Below, piece by piece: positions 47,004 through 59,454 of a stretch of 64,000 bases of DNA (positions are counted from its first letter, which is position 1; every line of letters starts with the position of its first letter). The translations under genes were made by a program, and so were the position numbers. The notes under the pieces are model-generated. The model did not search any database, had not been told where the DNA came from, and saw only the letters and a list, made by a program, of their open reading frames with translations. Source of the stretch: Gongronella butleri (lineage: Eukaryota > Mucoromycota > Mucoromycetes > Mucorales > Cunninghamellaceae); contig JAIWZP010000004.1 in the NCBI GenBank assembly GCA_025201375.1, positions 744,001-808,000 on the forward strand. Reading direction: 5' to 3'.

Positions 47004-47373
47004 GCGAAACACAAGGCAAAAAGAAACATGAAAAATGGAAAAAAAAATGTAAAATGAGCAAAAAATGGGTCATTCGCGACAAAAAGTCACGATAAAACAT
47101 GGGGTGGGGGCTATGAAATTCCATGCTCCGCGACGCCACACACACGTGCCTCACCAACAACCCAGATCCAGTGCGAAATCCAATTCTTATTGTCCTGCCC
47201 ACACTTTTACACAAAAAAAAAAAAAAAAAAAAAAAAGACGCGTCGCGTCGCACCATGCCTATGAACCCCACGCCAACACGCGCCCATTTGTTGATCATGC
47301 ATCGATCACGCTGAGTTTTATTGGGTTTCGAAGAATAAACGCCAGTGAGAAACGAGTGGATCGAGTGGATCGT
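47004..47373. other. Gap upstream of the unrecognised gene
   Basis: The gap contains the T-rich leader of the minus-strand gene at 46066-47003, an A run at 47213-47236, and ACGCGTCGCGTCG near 47240. No coding exon is evident. Confidence 0.45.
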
Positions 47374-48684
47374 CAAAAGGCCGAATTGAGGAAATCAAGC
47401 AGATTGGATCGCTGCTCGTCGCGCTTTTTATCCTGCGCCGTCTTGTGGATCTTGAGCTTGAGCTACAGAAACACAAAAAAAAAAAAATGTCAAGCAACAT
47501 GGGCTGGTGGGCTGTTTGCCGCGCTTACCTTTTTGCCTGTGATGGCATTGCGCCGCTGATCGCCGTCAGAATCGCTGCTGCTGTCACTGCTGGAGCCATC
47601 ATCGTCGGACGACGCGCGCTTGCGTTTTTTCTGTCGTGTTGGAAAATTTAAAAGTGTGAATTTATCGTCCATTTTCCCATTTTACGCGTCAATTCACGCG
47701 TCGCGTCCACTTACATCCTTCTTTTTGTGCTTGTCCTTGCTGCTCTTTTTGCTATCGCGACGATGGTGGTGCTTGTGTCGGTGACTCTTTTTCTCGCTGC
47801 GACGATCATCTGTTGGTCACGAAAAAAAGGAAAAAAGGAAAAAAAGGAGGACAATGAGCCATTGGACGCGCGCTACGCTTGGTAAAACTCACCGCGATGC
47901 GCTTCTGGTGACGTGTCGCGATCCCGCGTACGATGTTTGCGTGATGAGGATGACGACGACGTGCGCGTAGGCGAGCGTGACCGAGAACGAGCTGTAAATG
48001 ACAGAAAAAAAAAAAGGGCGTTTCGCATGCAGAATTGAGCCAAGTGGGTCGTCAGTCAGAGTGCGCCGCAGGAGCGAAAAAACGTGTGTTTCACCGCCAA
48101 GGGGTTGGTCACAAGAGAGGGCGCGCCACCAGCAAAGCACAAGCAAATAGAAAAACAAAATGAGCTCTCTTGTGGGTTCCCATGTCGGTTCCCAACGTCA
48201 GTGGACGTCCTTACCTCGCTTGTCTCGATATTTCCGTGAGTCACGCGACGAGTCGGGGCTCGCCGACCGACGACGAGACTTGGAAGACGAAGATTCTATA
48301 ATGCATTTTATTAAAACGGTCTGTTTTGCCTCGTTTTTTCGCGTGTCTTGCCTTCACCCATCGTTTAAAAAGTGTGGAGCGACTTGAAAGAGGAGAGGTG
48401 GAATGCAAAGCGCCAGCTGTCGCCAGCAATTGGGCATTCAAACACCGCTCCGGATGCACCAATGCCGCGTTTTTCCATATGGCCGCTACATCACCTTCAC
48501 AAAAAGTCTACCCCATTGATCAATGCGGCCCATTCAAGTTAATAGGCCACGACGGGTCCATTGCGACCACTTGCATTCTATTAGAGTCAATCACTCGGTT
48601 TGGACAATAGATATTTTTTTTGAAAATTACCATTTTTACGGCCATTGTAGTCGACTGGTCGCCTAGATTTGCTCAGCAATGGTC
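47374..48684 (-). CDS. RS/K-rich nuclear protein, 5' end unresolved
   Basis: Six exons can be joined in frame (minus): 48631-48684, 48215-48295, 47893-47991, 47715-47809, 47529-47630 and about 47374-47462. They encode about 170 residues ending LLDFLNSAF. The sequence is strongly Arg/Ser then Lys/His-rich (ESSSSKSRRRSASPDSSRDS, ARSRSRSPTRTSSSSSS, DDRRSEKKSHRHKHHHRRDS), then acidic (SSDDDGSSSDSSSDSDGD), with a conserved-looking end QRRNAITGKKLKLKIHKTAQ. This composition is typical of SR-like splicing-associated proteins. The first exon seen starts mid-codon, so a short 5' exon lies between 48690 and 49010, but I could not fix it. Family not identified. The intron at 48296-48630 is long for this genome. 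Confidence 0.55.
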
Positions 48685-49010
48685 CTGTAAAAAGAAAGCG
48701 TGCGTGCGACCGTGCGTCTCATAAAGCATTCGGAAAGAATTGGGCTCGATCGTCCTACTCAATTGGGAAAAGTCACGAGACCAAGAGCGCTTTTATGGTT
48801 TCAATGTGGTCATCCATTCATGATCTGCCATTGAACGCCTTCCACGGTACCCTGAGAACAAGAGAATGCCAGAGAACGCGGGGTGCATGTAACAAAAAAT
48901 GGCAAATAATTCGTTGATTTGTGTCTTTTTTTTTGCGTGTAAAACTGGTCTACTTTTTTTATGGTACTTCAATTGATACAGTAAATGCAACAGATATAAA
49001 AAAAAAAAAT

Positions 49011-50860
49011 TCAGGATATTTGGCGCATGTGGTGATTGCATTTTGTGAGAAGATGGCTGGGTAATAGTGGGTGTGTGATCAGATCGTGGGGCGTCTCTGG
49101 GTTGTCATCGAGATCATCATCTGTCTCGTCTTGGTCAAAGACAATTTCAATGTCGCAGCCGGCCGGCCGGCGCGACCCATTCGTGTTCTTGTCTTCATCG
49201 TCATGAATGGTGAAATCAAAGTGGATTTCGGGATCAATGGACGAGGTTGCAGTGGCCGCGATGTCTTGGCATGCTTTCTCCGGTGGGGGCGATGCTGACG
49301 ATCTGGACCTACAAGCTGAATTGTCTAAAAAGGCGAAAAATAGGGGGTAACAAAAAAAAACACAAAAATCAGAAATGAGGTCATTAAGAGTCAAATTGGT
49401 TTTTTTTACCTTGGGACGTGTGGACCGTTCCTGTCTCGGTCAAGAGGGAAGCAAAGGCGTCTGGGGCCGGGGCTTCGAGAATCCATGGATGGCCGAGCGC
49501 TTCGCGGGCTGTCCAGCGTTTATGTGGTCTTTTGCGCAAGCAGCGGCGGATAAAGTCGTGGCACTGGTCCGAGACTTGGGGCATCATGCCGAGAGGGGGA
49601 GGGTCGTGTAGGATGTGCTCAAAGACGGCGTACGCGTCGCGCGCATCGTGGAACGGCGGGCGGCCGCGCATCAATTCGACACACGTGATCCCGAGGCTCC
49701 ACAGATCGACTTTGGCGTCATATCCGCGCTGCAGCAGCACCTCGGGCGCAAGCCAGCACGGCGATCCCACAAAGCTGTGCCGTTGCGACATTCCTTGCAT
49801 CAATTGACCAGACACACCAAAATCCGCCAATTTGATCTTGCCACATGCATCCACAAGCAAGTTGGCCGCCTTGACATCGCGGTGGATCAACCCATTCTCA
49901 TGCAGGTACACAAGACCAAGCAAAGCCTGCTTCATGATGCTACAGTAAAACAAAAAATCGAAAAATCAAGGGAAATCAGTCAAAATCAACAAAAATCACC
50001 GTTTGAAAGCCATTAGCAACAAGTCTTACCACGCGACAACAGGCTCAGGGAAACCTAGGGGTCGTTCACGATGCAGAATATCCATGCAAGAACCTAAATT
50101 GCAAACGTGCAATTAGAGTTGGGTGGGAAAATAGCGACATTAGACTCATTTTCGCCGTATGAATTAGGTATCGTTGGAATTGGAGGGGCAATTAGATGGA
50201 AAATAGGCTAAAACGTTACCTGCCGCCATGTTGGGCGTGACAATGTACAGGTGTGAGCCCGAGACGAAGCTGCTGAGGATTGGCAAGACGTGGGGATGTT
50301 GACAGAGCGACATGATTTGCACCTCGTTGTACAGGGCTTCGAATTGAGCACATGGCATGCGGATGGATTCAAGGTCTATTCGTTTCAGGGCCACGAGGCA
50401 TTGTCTGGGCTCATAAGTGGCACTGTAAACCTTGGCACTGGCCCCTGAACCTAAAAAAATTTTTGGGCAAATTTGGAGTTTGAGCCAAGGTCATGGGCTG
50501 CTGGTTCACGCGCGCTGCCCCCGCCCCCCACGCTTGCATTCTGCACATTGCTTTTTTACCAATCAATTGCAAAGAGACGTAATCATCAAGACACGTTGAA
50601 AAAGCACGCGAAGCGTCGTCCGCATTTTCGCTTGCCGCCTTGCTTTGCTGCATGAACCGCGTGAGCCAATGCTGCCAGGAAAACCCGACAGAGCCGCTGC
50701 TCATGGTGCGACGACGCATGATTCCTGTCGTACGACCATCTGCCGATGAAGCCTGCTGCGAAGGCCGGCGCGACACCGCGTAAAGCACATCGCTCAACGA
50801 CCGATGCCTCGATAGCGTCACCTGGCCTTCCGCATGTACCGTGGTTACTGTAGATTTCAT
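49011..50860 (-). CDS. STE20-family protein kinase, OSR1/SPAK (FRAY)-like
   Basis: Exons (minus): 50560-50860, 50220-50450, 50030-50093, 49410-49939 and 49011-49324, giving 479 residues. The kinase domain spans about 95-370: Gly loop GSGASAKVY (101-109), VALKRI with K123, HRDVKAANLL, ADFGVSGQL, GSPCWLAPEVL and LWSLGITCVELMRGRPPF. The APE-region GSPCW and the VALKRIDLE opening resemble the WNK-activated OSR1/SPAK group within STE20 kinases. An N-terminal Ser/Arg-rich segment of about 90 residues precedes the kinase. The C-terminal tail (ETGTVHTSQ onward) is acidic (EIVFDQDETDDDLDDN). I do not see an obvious conserved CCT/PF2 domain. It likely acts in a cytosolic stress or cell-volume cascade; substrate unknown. 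Confidence 0.88.
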
Positions 50861-51663
50861 TGTGACAAGAGTGGCATGAAAGGTAAAAAAAAATTCAAAA
50901 GAAAAAAGAGAGAAAGAGCGTGAAAAAGACGGCAAACAGGGAAAAAGGAATGCGATAATTGCTCAAAATAGTAAAAAAAGGCACTGATCGACCAAAGTGT
51001 GCGAGTGTCACACTGGTGGTGTGGGGAGCCAGGGCAAACGCAAGCCATTGGAGCACTGGGGTGCTGAACCTAATAGGTGTCAGCCATGTCATGGGCAGCC
51101 AATCCCAGAATCGACGACACACATGGCCATGGGCAAGGTTTTAGACATCTGTCAAGGCCGCAGGTCATTCCTCATCGGTTTGGCACAAAGCCAATGAGGC
51201 GTATGAACCTTAAAAATGCATTTTCAGACGCCAAAAAAAAGTGACAAAAAAAAAAAAGACCACTACCGCCTCATATTTATTTTTTTCATGCCGGTTGCAA
51301 ACTGCTCATGGAACCTGTACAAAGGCGGAAATACGCTCATTGGGAAGCACCAGAGCGATGGGAAGTGGGGGGGGGTATGAAGGGCGCTCCAAGCCGATTG
51401 AGACTTGAAAAAAATCCGCGTTTCAAAGCAAGAGCAATGGGTTGTGTGAGCCGTGGTTGCACGAACAGGGGGAGGGAAAAAGCACTTGGTATGGTGTCAT
51501 CCTGGCAACAGCAGCGAGGGATTTGGGGATGACGAGGGCCGTGAAACAACGCGCATCCCCTCAAAATGTCGACCATTGCCAATTGGCAGGCACAGATTGC
51601 AGAGGTGCATCTAAAAGAACGCGTAAAATGAGCCGCTGTTTTTTTCTATTGTCCGGTTTTTTG
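50861..51663. other. Intergenic gap upstream of the kinase gene
   Basis: The gap contains the leader and promoter side of the kinase gene and the 3' flank of the FYVE gene. A G run lies at 51367-51374. No coding exon or repeat partner was found. Confidence 0.45.
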
Positions 51664-52338
51664 TCAATTTTTACTGGCGTCTTGTGAAGGCTTTCGTGAG
51701 CTGCGTCGGATATTGATATTACTGGAGGTGACGGAAATGGAAGCGTCGTCGTCTAAAATTCAAAAAAAAAAAAACGCTGAATAACCTGCCACTCGCTTTT
51801 TTTTTTTTTTGATGTGGCCACGGTGCCATCAATTTCTAGCTTACCATCGGCGTCCACGTCCTCAGAGGTAGGGGGTGGCGGCGTGAATGCAAGTTTTGGC
51901 TGACGCCATGCATGATAGTCCCGAACGCATCGGTCACAGCCGCGTGATAGGCCGCCATCCATGTCGAATTGGCAGTAATGATCAAGGCGGATGTAATTGG
52001 AGCAATGGCGCGAGCAAAAGATATGGCCACACCGGCGACAATGGTGCCGCCGATCAAGCAAACCAAATAAAACGTCGCAACCCTCCAATTCGCATTGCAT
52101 CACCTCGGCATCCGGCTATGATTTAAAGCAAAAACGAGTGAGTCCAAGGAACTGGGACCCCACGATTTTTTTTTTTTGTCTCCAAGCCCGCAACAAAAAA
52201 GTGCTTTTTTTACTTTTTTACCTTCCAGTGGTCTCGACTGGGGGGTTCTGGCGTGGCGGCCCAAGGAAGCTGAAACGAACGACTGCTTCCTTGTTGTGCC
52301 GAGTCTAAGCGAGCTTGTGCCAAAGGGTCAATGGCCAT
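51664..52338 (-). CDS. Small FYVE zinc-finger protein
   Basis: Exons (minus): 52222-52338, 51845-52115 and 51664-51752, giving 158 residues. A FYVE-type zinc finger occupies about residues 45-110: CELEGC, the signature basic patch RRHHCRRCGHIFC, CSRHC and CDRC provide the paired Cys/His ligands. The HHCRRCG patch binds phosphatidylinositol 3-phosphate on endosomes and vacuoles. The rest is a proline/serine-rich N-terminus (FQLPWAATPEPPS) and a short acidic/serine tail (DDDASISVTSSN). There is no other domain, so it is probably an endosomal adaptor, similar in size to small yeast FYVE proteins. The first and third exons rest on splice signals only. Confidence 0.8.
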
Positions 52339-52568
52339 GAAGTGAGGAAAAAATAAAAAACAGCGAGAAAGAAAACGAAAAAAAGTGCGTCGGAGGGGCA
52401 ATGCGAGCTTTTTTTTTTTTTTATTGTGTGGCCTGATGGCCTATAATAGCGTGATGAGTGGGTGTCTCATTTTTTTTTTTTGACCACTGGAAATGCTATT
52501 GGGATATCATTTTGTTTTTTTGGGGGAAGGGGAATCAAAAGGTGTAAAATGCAATTGGTTGGGTGTTG

Positions 52569-53333
52569 CTAGTGATTGAATGAAGGGCGCGCAAGGATGG
52601 GAACAAGGCGATGGTTGTCTCTGTCGATGCGCATGCCCTGAGAACGAGCAACGGGCTCACTGACATCAAGAAAGATACGATGCGCCTCATCGTGTCTGTG
52701 GTTTTCGCTTGCCATACCATCTCTGCGCTGTTGCTTGCTGTAGCCCAACCTTAGGCCGGATTCCACCAGCTTGTACGCCTGGCGCATCGCGTCCACCGAG
52801 CCATTGGACTTGCAAACATAGATTAAATTCGTGGTCAATCGGATGCGCAGGCGTTCGTCTTGTGTCATCTTTGGCGCATCCTCGAGAATAAAGATCGCGT
52901 ATTGAAACGCGGTCTCCGGGTCGGGCGCGTACCGCACCAGCGTCGTCACCGCCTTTTGAAAAAGCACCCAGTCCACTCGGAAATTCCTCAAATGCGATTC
53001 AAACACATCGACATCGCTAGCAACTCGTCGACGGAATTTGATGTTGCTGAGCAGCGCCAGGAACAAGAATTCGCACGCCATGAAGTTCTGCTCGCGGTTC
53101 GCCTTGACCTCGGGCGTCTTATTCCACCTCGATTGATGTGGTCTGCAATAAGCCACTATATCATCAAAGATATTCGTATTCCTTTGGCTCACTTGCGGTG
53201 TCTTTGCAAGCTTCCCGCTTGTCACAACGCGCGCATGCACGTCCTTGAGAATAGTCGACGCCAGCTGATCACGAACCTTTTGAAACAACACCGGTTTGGG
53301 GGCGTGTTCTGCTACAAATTGTTGCCACTGCAT
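52569..53333 (-). CDS. Unrecognised intronless protein of 254 residues
   Basis: One uninterrupted frame from the ATG at 53333. The protein is predicted to be mostly helical and positively charged, e.g. RVASDVDVFESHLRNFRVDW, VTTLVRYAPDPETAFQYAIF, QDERLRIRLTTNLIYVCKSN. The regular helix pattern is reminiscent of helical-repeat proteins, but no family motif is recognisable. No signal peptide or membrane segment. A region of A/G-rich leader lies upstream on the plus strand (T/C-rich on the coding strand), as for other genes here. The lack of introns is unusual in this neighbourhood. Confidence 0.6.
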   Translation of the reverse strand: MQWQQFVAEHAPKPVLFQKVRDQLASTILKDVHARVVTSGKLAKTPQVSQRNTNIFDDIVAYCRPHQSRWNKTPEVKANREQNFMACEFLFLALLSNIKFRRRVASDVDVFESHLRNFRVDWVLFQKAVTTLVRYAPDPETAFQYAIFILEDAPKMTQDERLRIRLTTNLIYVCKSNGSVDAMRQAYKLVESGLRLGYSKQQRRDGMASENHRHDEAHRIFLDVSEPVARSQGMRIDRDNHRLVPILARPSFNH

Positions 53334-55417
53334 ACAACGAGCTCAATTCAAAGAGAAAAAACGCGCACAACCAGAAAGAGAGAGGGACGAAAAGACGAAA
53401 AGCAATACAAAGACGTGGACAGAGGAAACAAAGAAAAAGTGGAGCGAGAAGAGAAAGGAAAAATGGCGTTTTCGACCTGCTTTCCTTTTATGGGACACCT
53501 AAAACCGGTTTTTGGAACACGCTAAAAAAATGCGAGGCTGGCTGCGCACCTTTTGTCTCCAAGAATCAATTGATTCAAACATTGATAACAAGCAGCGACA
53601 CATGTTTTATAACTAAAATGGCAAATTCAAATGAAAATCTAGTTTTTTTTTCGTATTCTGCGAATGCAAATCACCTCAGGGCAGCACAGCAGTCTCCAAG
53701 TGATTGGTGAGATTGAACTCAATGCTTGCAACATTGGGGAATTTGAACACTGATCAAAAAATACCAAGATCTGAATTGTTTCGTGAAGTTGGGTACTTTC
53801 CACGTCTTTCACAACGTGACAGCCAACCTGCAACACTAGTTGGCTATCCTTGCCTTGTTGCTGATCAGCCTGAAACTCGTCAGGGGGACGCATACAAGAT
53901 TAGAACGCGGGTCGCCCAAACAAAGACAATTCAATCGTTTGCCTAGCTTGCAGGATGGCGTCTCGACGGCGCATGCCTTTTTAAAACCCGAGCGCTAGGC
54001 TTGTCATCTTCCAAATGTGTGGTTGTTGCTATTTTTCACCAAAAAAATGAGAGAAAGAAAGGGATTTTTTGACCAATTGACCTGTCAAAGTTAAAAAATC
54101 TTCAACACAAAGAGGTAAAAGTGACCCGTAAAAGACGTTGTACAGCACCTACAGACGCGTGAGAAGCATGATGCCTCGCTAGCCTATCGGGTGCACGCTC
54201 TAGTTTGCTTCTTTCATTGTCTTCATTGGTTCATTCTTGGAGCTGTTTTAAGATTTCACCGTAGAAAAGGGGCCTTGGACCCAAGAATCCGGCAATGGAG
54301 CGTGAGCAAATCTAATCTTTAAACGCGACGAGGGCCGTGTAACCCCATACGGTACTTATCTTGCTCTTCCTGGGGTCAGCACAGAAAAAAAGTAATCCCG
54401 AGGGCGCGTCTCAAGAATCCCAAGAAGAATAATCGAAGCAGGCCACGCGTCCTGATTGGTGGATTTAATGACGGCATTCTCATGCGAAGCTCACCAGAGC
54501 AATTGAGAGCCATTGGACGTTGCAAAGCACGGATCATCCGTCCTGGAACATCCGGTGTAATAACATTTGGCGGTCGACACGCAAAGAAATAGCTCCCAAC
54601 CACGAAAAGAAGCCCAAGACCTGCATCGGCATTCTCGATTTCTGCAAAAAAAAAAGTAAAGGACAAAGGGCAGAAACGAGCGGGCCCTGCCTAGAATTCG
54701 GATTTTTTTTTTTCAACGGCCGGTTTTCCTTTATTTCCATCCTGACGCGTGGGCCCAAAAAAAACTCTTTTTGCTCGACTGCGCCTTCCATTTTGCCATT
54801 CTAGTGCAACCCAAACAAAGCAATGGACGTACCACGCGACCCTTTCTTGCCTTTTTGATCTGGCACGACTCGCTCGCGCAAGAGTGGCCCCCGCCCCATC
54901 ACTTGTCAATTTTTCCATGATCCCATGGCCACACCCCCTGCCAATGGATCTTGATCCATGGCCGTACCACCACGCACGTCCCCATCCCTTTCGGCTTTCC
55001 CTTTTTTTTTTTGTGATTTTTTTTCAAAATTGCAAAAACTTTTGCAAAATGAAATCAAAGTGACGTCACGACTGTGATCCATGGATGCTGTTCATCCGCT
55101 TTTTTAGCCTGTCTTGTTTTGTTCTATCAGTGATCCATCGAAAGTCGAGAAAAATGGAAACAACAGAAAAAAGAATGACCAAAAAGGATGCTACGGATGC
55201 ATGTTCCGTCTGGGCCAATGAACGCCTGATATTCTGCTATGCTTTGTTATGCGTGAGTGATTGCGGGATCGGGATCAAAACTCCGCGAAACAAGATTTCA
55301 TATTTAAACGAGCAAAAAAAAAAAAGACGAGCCTCTTGTCCTCTTTGTCCATTTCCTCATACTCTTTTTTCTTTCCCTTGTATTTCTATCATAAAGTGTG
55401 CATGAATATTAAAGAAA
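53334..55417. other. Intergenic region upstream of the cation ATPase
   Basis: Two kilobases without a supported gene. TATTTAAA at 55301-55308, about 115 bp before the ATPase ATG, may be its TATA element. ACGCG motifs occur near 54150 and 54440. Short frames exist but none has motifs or splice signals. Confidence 0.45.
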
Positions 55418-58383
55418 ATGAGTGATTCGCAACAACAAAATCAACAGCCATCCACAACAATTCAATTCGACACGCTCCCCGCGGATGGGGTGCGCACCAA
55501 ATACCCTGGGCAGCAAGACAAAATCTCTCAAAAGCCCTTGACACGCACGTTCACTGGCACATCCATTGCCAGCAGCTTTGATGCGCGTTCTGTGCGCTCC
55601 GCCGTCATGAAGCGCATGCATCTCGTCAAGCGCTTCAAAAAGCAAAAGTATGGTTCGGCCGCTGAGGCCATGGAGGCCGAGAACCGCGTCGAGGGCGTGC
55701 CCTACCACACCATGGACTTGGTGTCCGTCTCCAAGCTGCTCAAGACTGATCTGGAGGACGGCCTCGCGGAAGAAGACATTGAAAAGCGCCGTGCCGAGTG
55801 CGGCTACAATGAAATGGAGGGCGAGGGCGGCGTCAATCCCGTCAAGCTCATGCTCAAGCAATTCCTCAACGTCATGGTCCTCATTCTCCTCATTGCCATG
55901 GTTAGTTCAAAAAAAAAAAGCAAATGGCCGCTTTTTTTTTTTTTTTTTGCTGATTTTTGCTGATTTTTCCTTTTTTTTTCTTGTCATTAGGTGGTCTCGT
56001 TTGTCTTCAAGGACTGGATTGAAGGTGGCGTGATCTGCGCCATCATGTTCTTGAACGCCGGCGTGGGATTTGCACAGGAATTCAAGGCCGAAAAAACCAT
56101 GGATTCGCTCCGCCAAATGGCTTCGTAAGAAACAACGAGTTGTCGCCTCTTTCTGGAACAACCAAGGTTTTAACCTGCCCTTTTTTTATATCCTCTTTTG
56201 GTATTCCAGTCCCACCAGTGTGGTAGTGCGCAATGGCCAACAAAAGACTATCCCCACGCGCGAACTTGTGCCGGGCGACGTCGTGGTGCTCAAAAGCGGC
56301 GACGTCGTCGGTGCCGATTGTCGTATCCTGGAGTAAGTCCATTTTTGAGCGGATCAACGGCTCGTATGACCATCGAAATTCATCTCTTTTTTATTTTTTT
56401 TCTACAGATCTTTTAATATGGACATCGATGAAGCTCTGCTGACCGGTGAATCTTTGCCTGTGAACAAGACGTATGTGACCTATAAAAAAAATAGGTTCAA
56501 TTGCTCATTTTCTTTTTTTTTTTTTTTGTTGAATTCAGCTCCGAGGTGATTAATGAGGAAGATGTGCCTCTCGGTGATCGCATCAACATGACATACTCGA
56601 GCACAGTGCTGACCAAGGGCCGTGGCAAGGCGATTGTTTCATCGATTGGCATGAACACGGAGATTGGACGCATTGCCAAGCGTCTCCTCGATAGCGGCGA
56701 CTCGTCCAAGACGCCGCTTCAAAAATCGCTGGATCGCATGGCTCTTTTCCTGCTTGGTGTGGCCATTGTATCTGTGATCATTGTGTTTTCCGTCGCCAAA
56801 TTCGATATTGATGACGATGTGATTCTGTATGCCGTGTCTACGGCCATTTCTGTGATTCCCGAGGGCCTTGTTGCCGTTGTGACGCTGACCCAAGCGTTTG
56901 GTGTGAACACCATGGCACAGCGTAAGGCATTGGTGCGCCGACTTGCCGCCCTCGAGTTCTTGGGCGCGGTGACCAATGTTTGCTCTGACAAGACGGGCAC
57001 GCTAACACAATCCAAGATGGTGATGACTCGCATGTGGCGTCCATCGAGCGGGTTTTACCACGTGAGTGGCCTTGGTTTCAACATTGAAGGTGAATTGAAA
57101 AGCGAGGCTTCGAATGCGGTGATTGCGCCCGAGGCGATGAACGACGCGCTGACCAAGATGACACTGACGGCCGCGCTGTGCAACATGAGCGAGGTACGCA
57201 AAGACAAGAAAACGGACGAATGGCACGGCCTGGGCGACCCCACCGAGGTCGCATTGCAGGTGTACGCGTACAAGATGAAGATGGGCAAGCCATCGCTCAC
57301 GAAAAAGGCCGAGCCCGGCCAACAATGGGGCCTCGTTGCCGAATATCCGTTTGATTCGACCATCAAGCGCATGAGCGTGCTTTCAAAATCACCCGATGGC
57401 CAGTACATTGGCATGCTAAAGGGCGCCACCGAGCGCGTCTTGCAATGCTGTGTTGGTTTCTATGAAGAAGATGGCTCCGTCAAGAGCGCATCGGTCGCCC
57501 AACTCGAGGACATGGTCCTGCCTCAAGTCGATGAGCTCGCCGCTGGTGGCCTCCGCGTTCTGTCGCTTGCCATGCGCCCCATCAAAGCCGACGGCGACAT
57601 TTCCAGCAACACATTCAAACGAGAAGACATTGAACAAGACATGATTTTCCTTGGTCTTGTCGGCATCTATGATCCTCCGCGCGAGGAATCCAAAGCCGCC
57701 GTCGAAAGCTGCCACGAGGCTGGTAAGTTGGTCAAAAAAAAAAAAATGAATGACCCAAATTCTTACCCTTTTTTTTTTTTTTTTTTTGTTCGTTTTAGGC
57801 ATCTCGGTGCACATGCTGACGGGCGATCACATTGCCACTGCCACAGCCATTGCACGTGAAGTGAGCATTTTGCCATCGAATGTCGAAAGAAAGGACGAGG
57901 GCCAGTACGTGATGTCTGCGCAAAAATTCGACAAGCTGTCCGAGGAAGAGATTGACACTCTGCCCAGTCTGCCACTCGTGATTGCGCGTTGCAGCCCTGA
58001 CACCAAAGTCAAGATGATTGAGGCGCTGCATCGGCGCAAGAAGATTGCCGGCATGACCGGCGACGGTGTCAATGACAGCCCTAGTCTCAAGGAGGCAGAC
58101 ATTGGCATTGCTATGGGCCAAGCCGGATCCGACGTGGCCAAGCAAGCCGCCGACATTGTCCTCGTCGACGACAATTTCTCCACCATTGTCAGCGCTGTCC
58201 AGGAAGGCCGCCGCGTCTTTTCAAACATCTCGCGCTTCGTCGTCCACATGGTCTCGGCAAACGTGTCTCAATTGGTCCCATTGCTCATCGGCCTCGCTTT
58301 CCAAAATGGCTCCGGCAGCCTCATCTTCCCCATGTCGCCCATCCAAATTCTGTTCAACAATATTTTGACCAGGTAAAAACGAA

Positions 58384-58433
<50 letters not shown>

Positions 58434-59042
58434 CTTGTGTGACTGACGCGTCACGCCATTTCTTTTTTCTTTTTTTTCAGCTCTCCTCCTGCGATGAGCT
58501 TGGGCTTGGAACCAATTCATGCCGATCAAATGACAGTGCCGCCGCGTACATCCAAAGAAAGCCTGTTTTGTGTTTCCAATGTGATGGACATCTTGTACTA
58601 TGGCTTTATGATTGGTCTGATCTGTCTGTGCAATTTCATCGTGGTCCTCTTTGGTTATGGAAATGGCCTTGACGATGTCATGGACTCTTGCTATAGGGGC
58701 TGGACTCCCGAGTGTGACATTGTGTTCCGCGCGCGTGGTGCCCTCTTTGCGACACTCACCGTGCTCTGCCTGCTTCACGGCTTCACCTGCCGCGACCTCG
58801 TCCACTCAACATACAGCCCAAAGGCCCTGCGTGGTCCCAAGAATTGGTATCTCGTCGCCAGCTTTGGCTTTGGCTTGGTGCTCCTCATCATTGTTCTTTA
58901 TGTGCCCGTCGTTAATCACGACGTCTTCAAGCACGAGGGTATCACCTGGGAATGGGGCATGACCGCCGTTTCCGTCGTCATCTACATCATTTTTGCTGAG
59001 CTCTGGAAGGCTCTCAAGCGCAAGTTTTACCACAAGATCTAA
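55418..59042 (+). CDS. ENA-type P2D cation-exporting P-type ATPase
   Basis: Exons: 55418-55900, 55991-56124, 56210-56332, 56408-56470, 56539-57722, 57799-58372 and 58481-59042, giving 1,040 residues. An N-terminal cation-ATPase domain (about 95-150, YHTMDLVSVSKLL) leads to the first membrane helices, then the actuator LTGESLPVNK, helix 4 with AISVIPEGLVAVVT, the phosphorylation site CSDKTGTLTQSKMVMTRMW, the nucleotide site MLKGATERVL, HMLTGDH, and the hinge MTGDGVNDSPSLKEADIGIAM. DKTGTLTQSKM followed by an aromatic-rich stretch, and the overall length, match fungal ENA Na+/K+ exporters rather than calcium pumps. The enzyme would remove Na+ (and K+) at alkaline pH or high salt at the plasma membrane. 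All introns keep frame. Intron 6 contains an exceptionally long A run (58385-58426). Confidence 0.93.
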
Positions 59043-59454
59043 GCATTTGTATATTTATTTTCAGGATTTTTTTAAAAAAAAAATGTAACATAATAAAAAG
59101 ATAACATTATCGTAAATTTTATCATAGGATGATCATAAAATTTTGAGTGGGGTCAGCAAGAAGGAGCAGGGACGAGCAAAGCCAAAACCAAAAGCTTTTA
59201 TGTTTTTTTTTTTTTTTTTTTTTTTTTTTGCGCGCGCACTTGTATTGTAGCCCAATGGCCGCCATGCACTGCCTTGTCGTTCGAGCCTTTTCATAGCGCT
59301 GGACATAGCCCTCCATCGACATCACCAGGCACACGGCGACATAAAAAAGTGCACATAAACAGAAGTCCGGTATTTTAACGCGGCTTTCTATTTTCTGAAA
59401 AAGATAAACTCGATGAGCCTTTGAGCGCGTGTGCAAACGTGGCAATATATCGGC

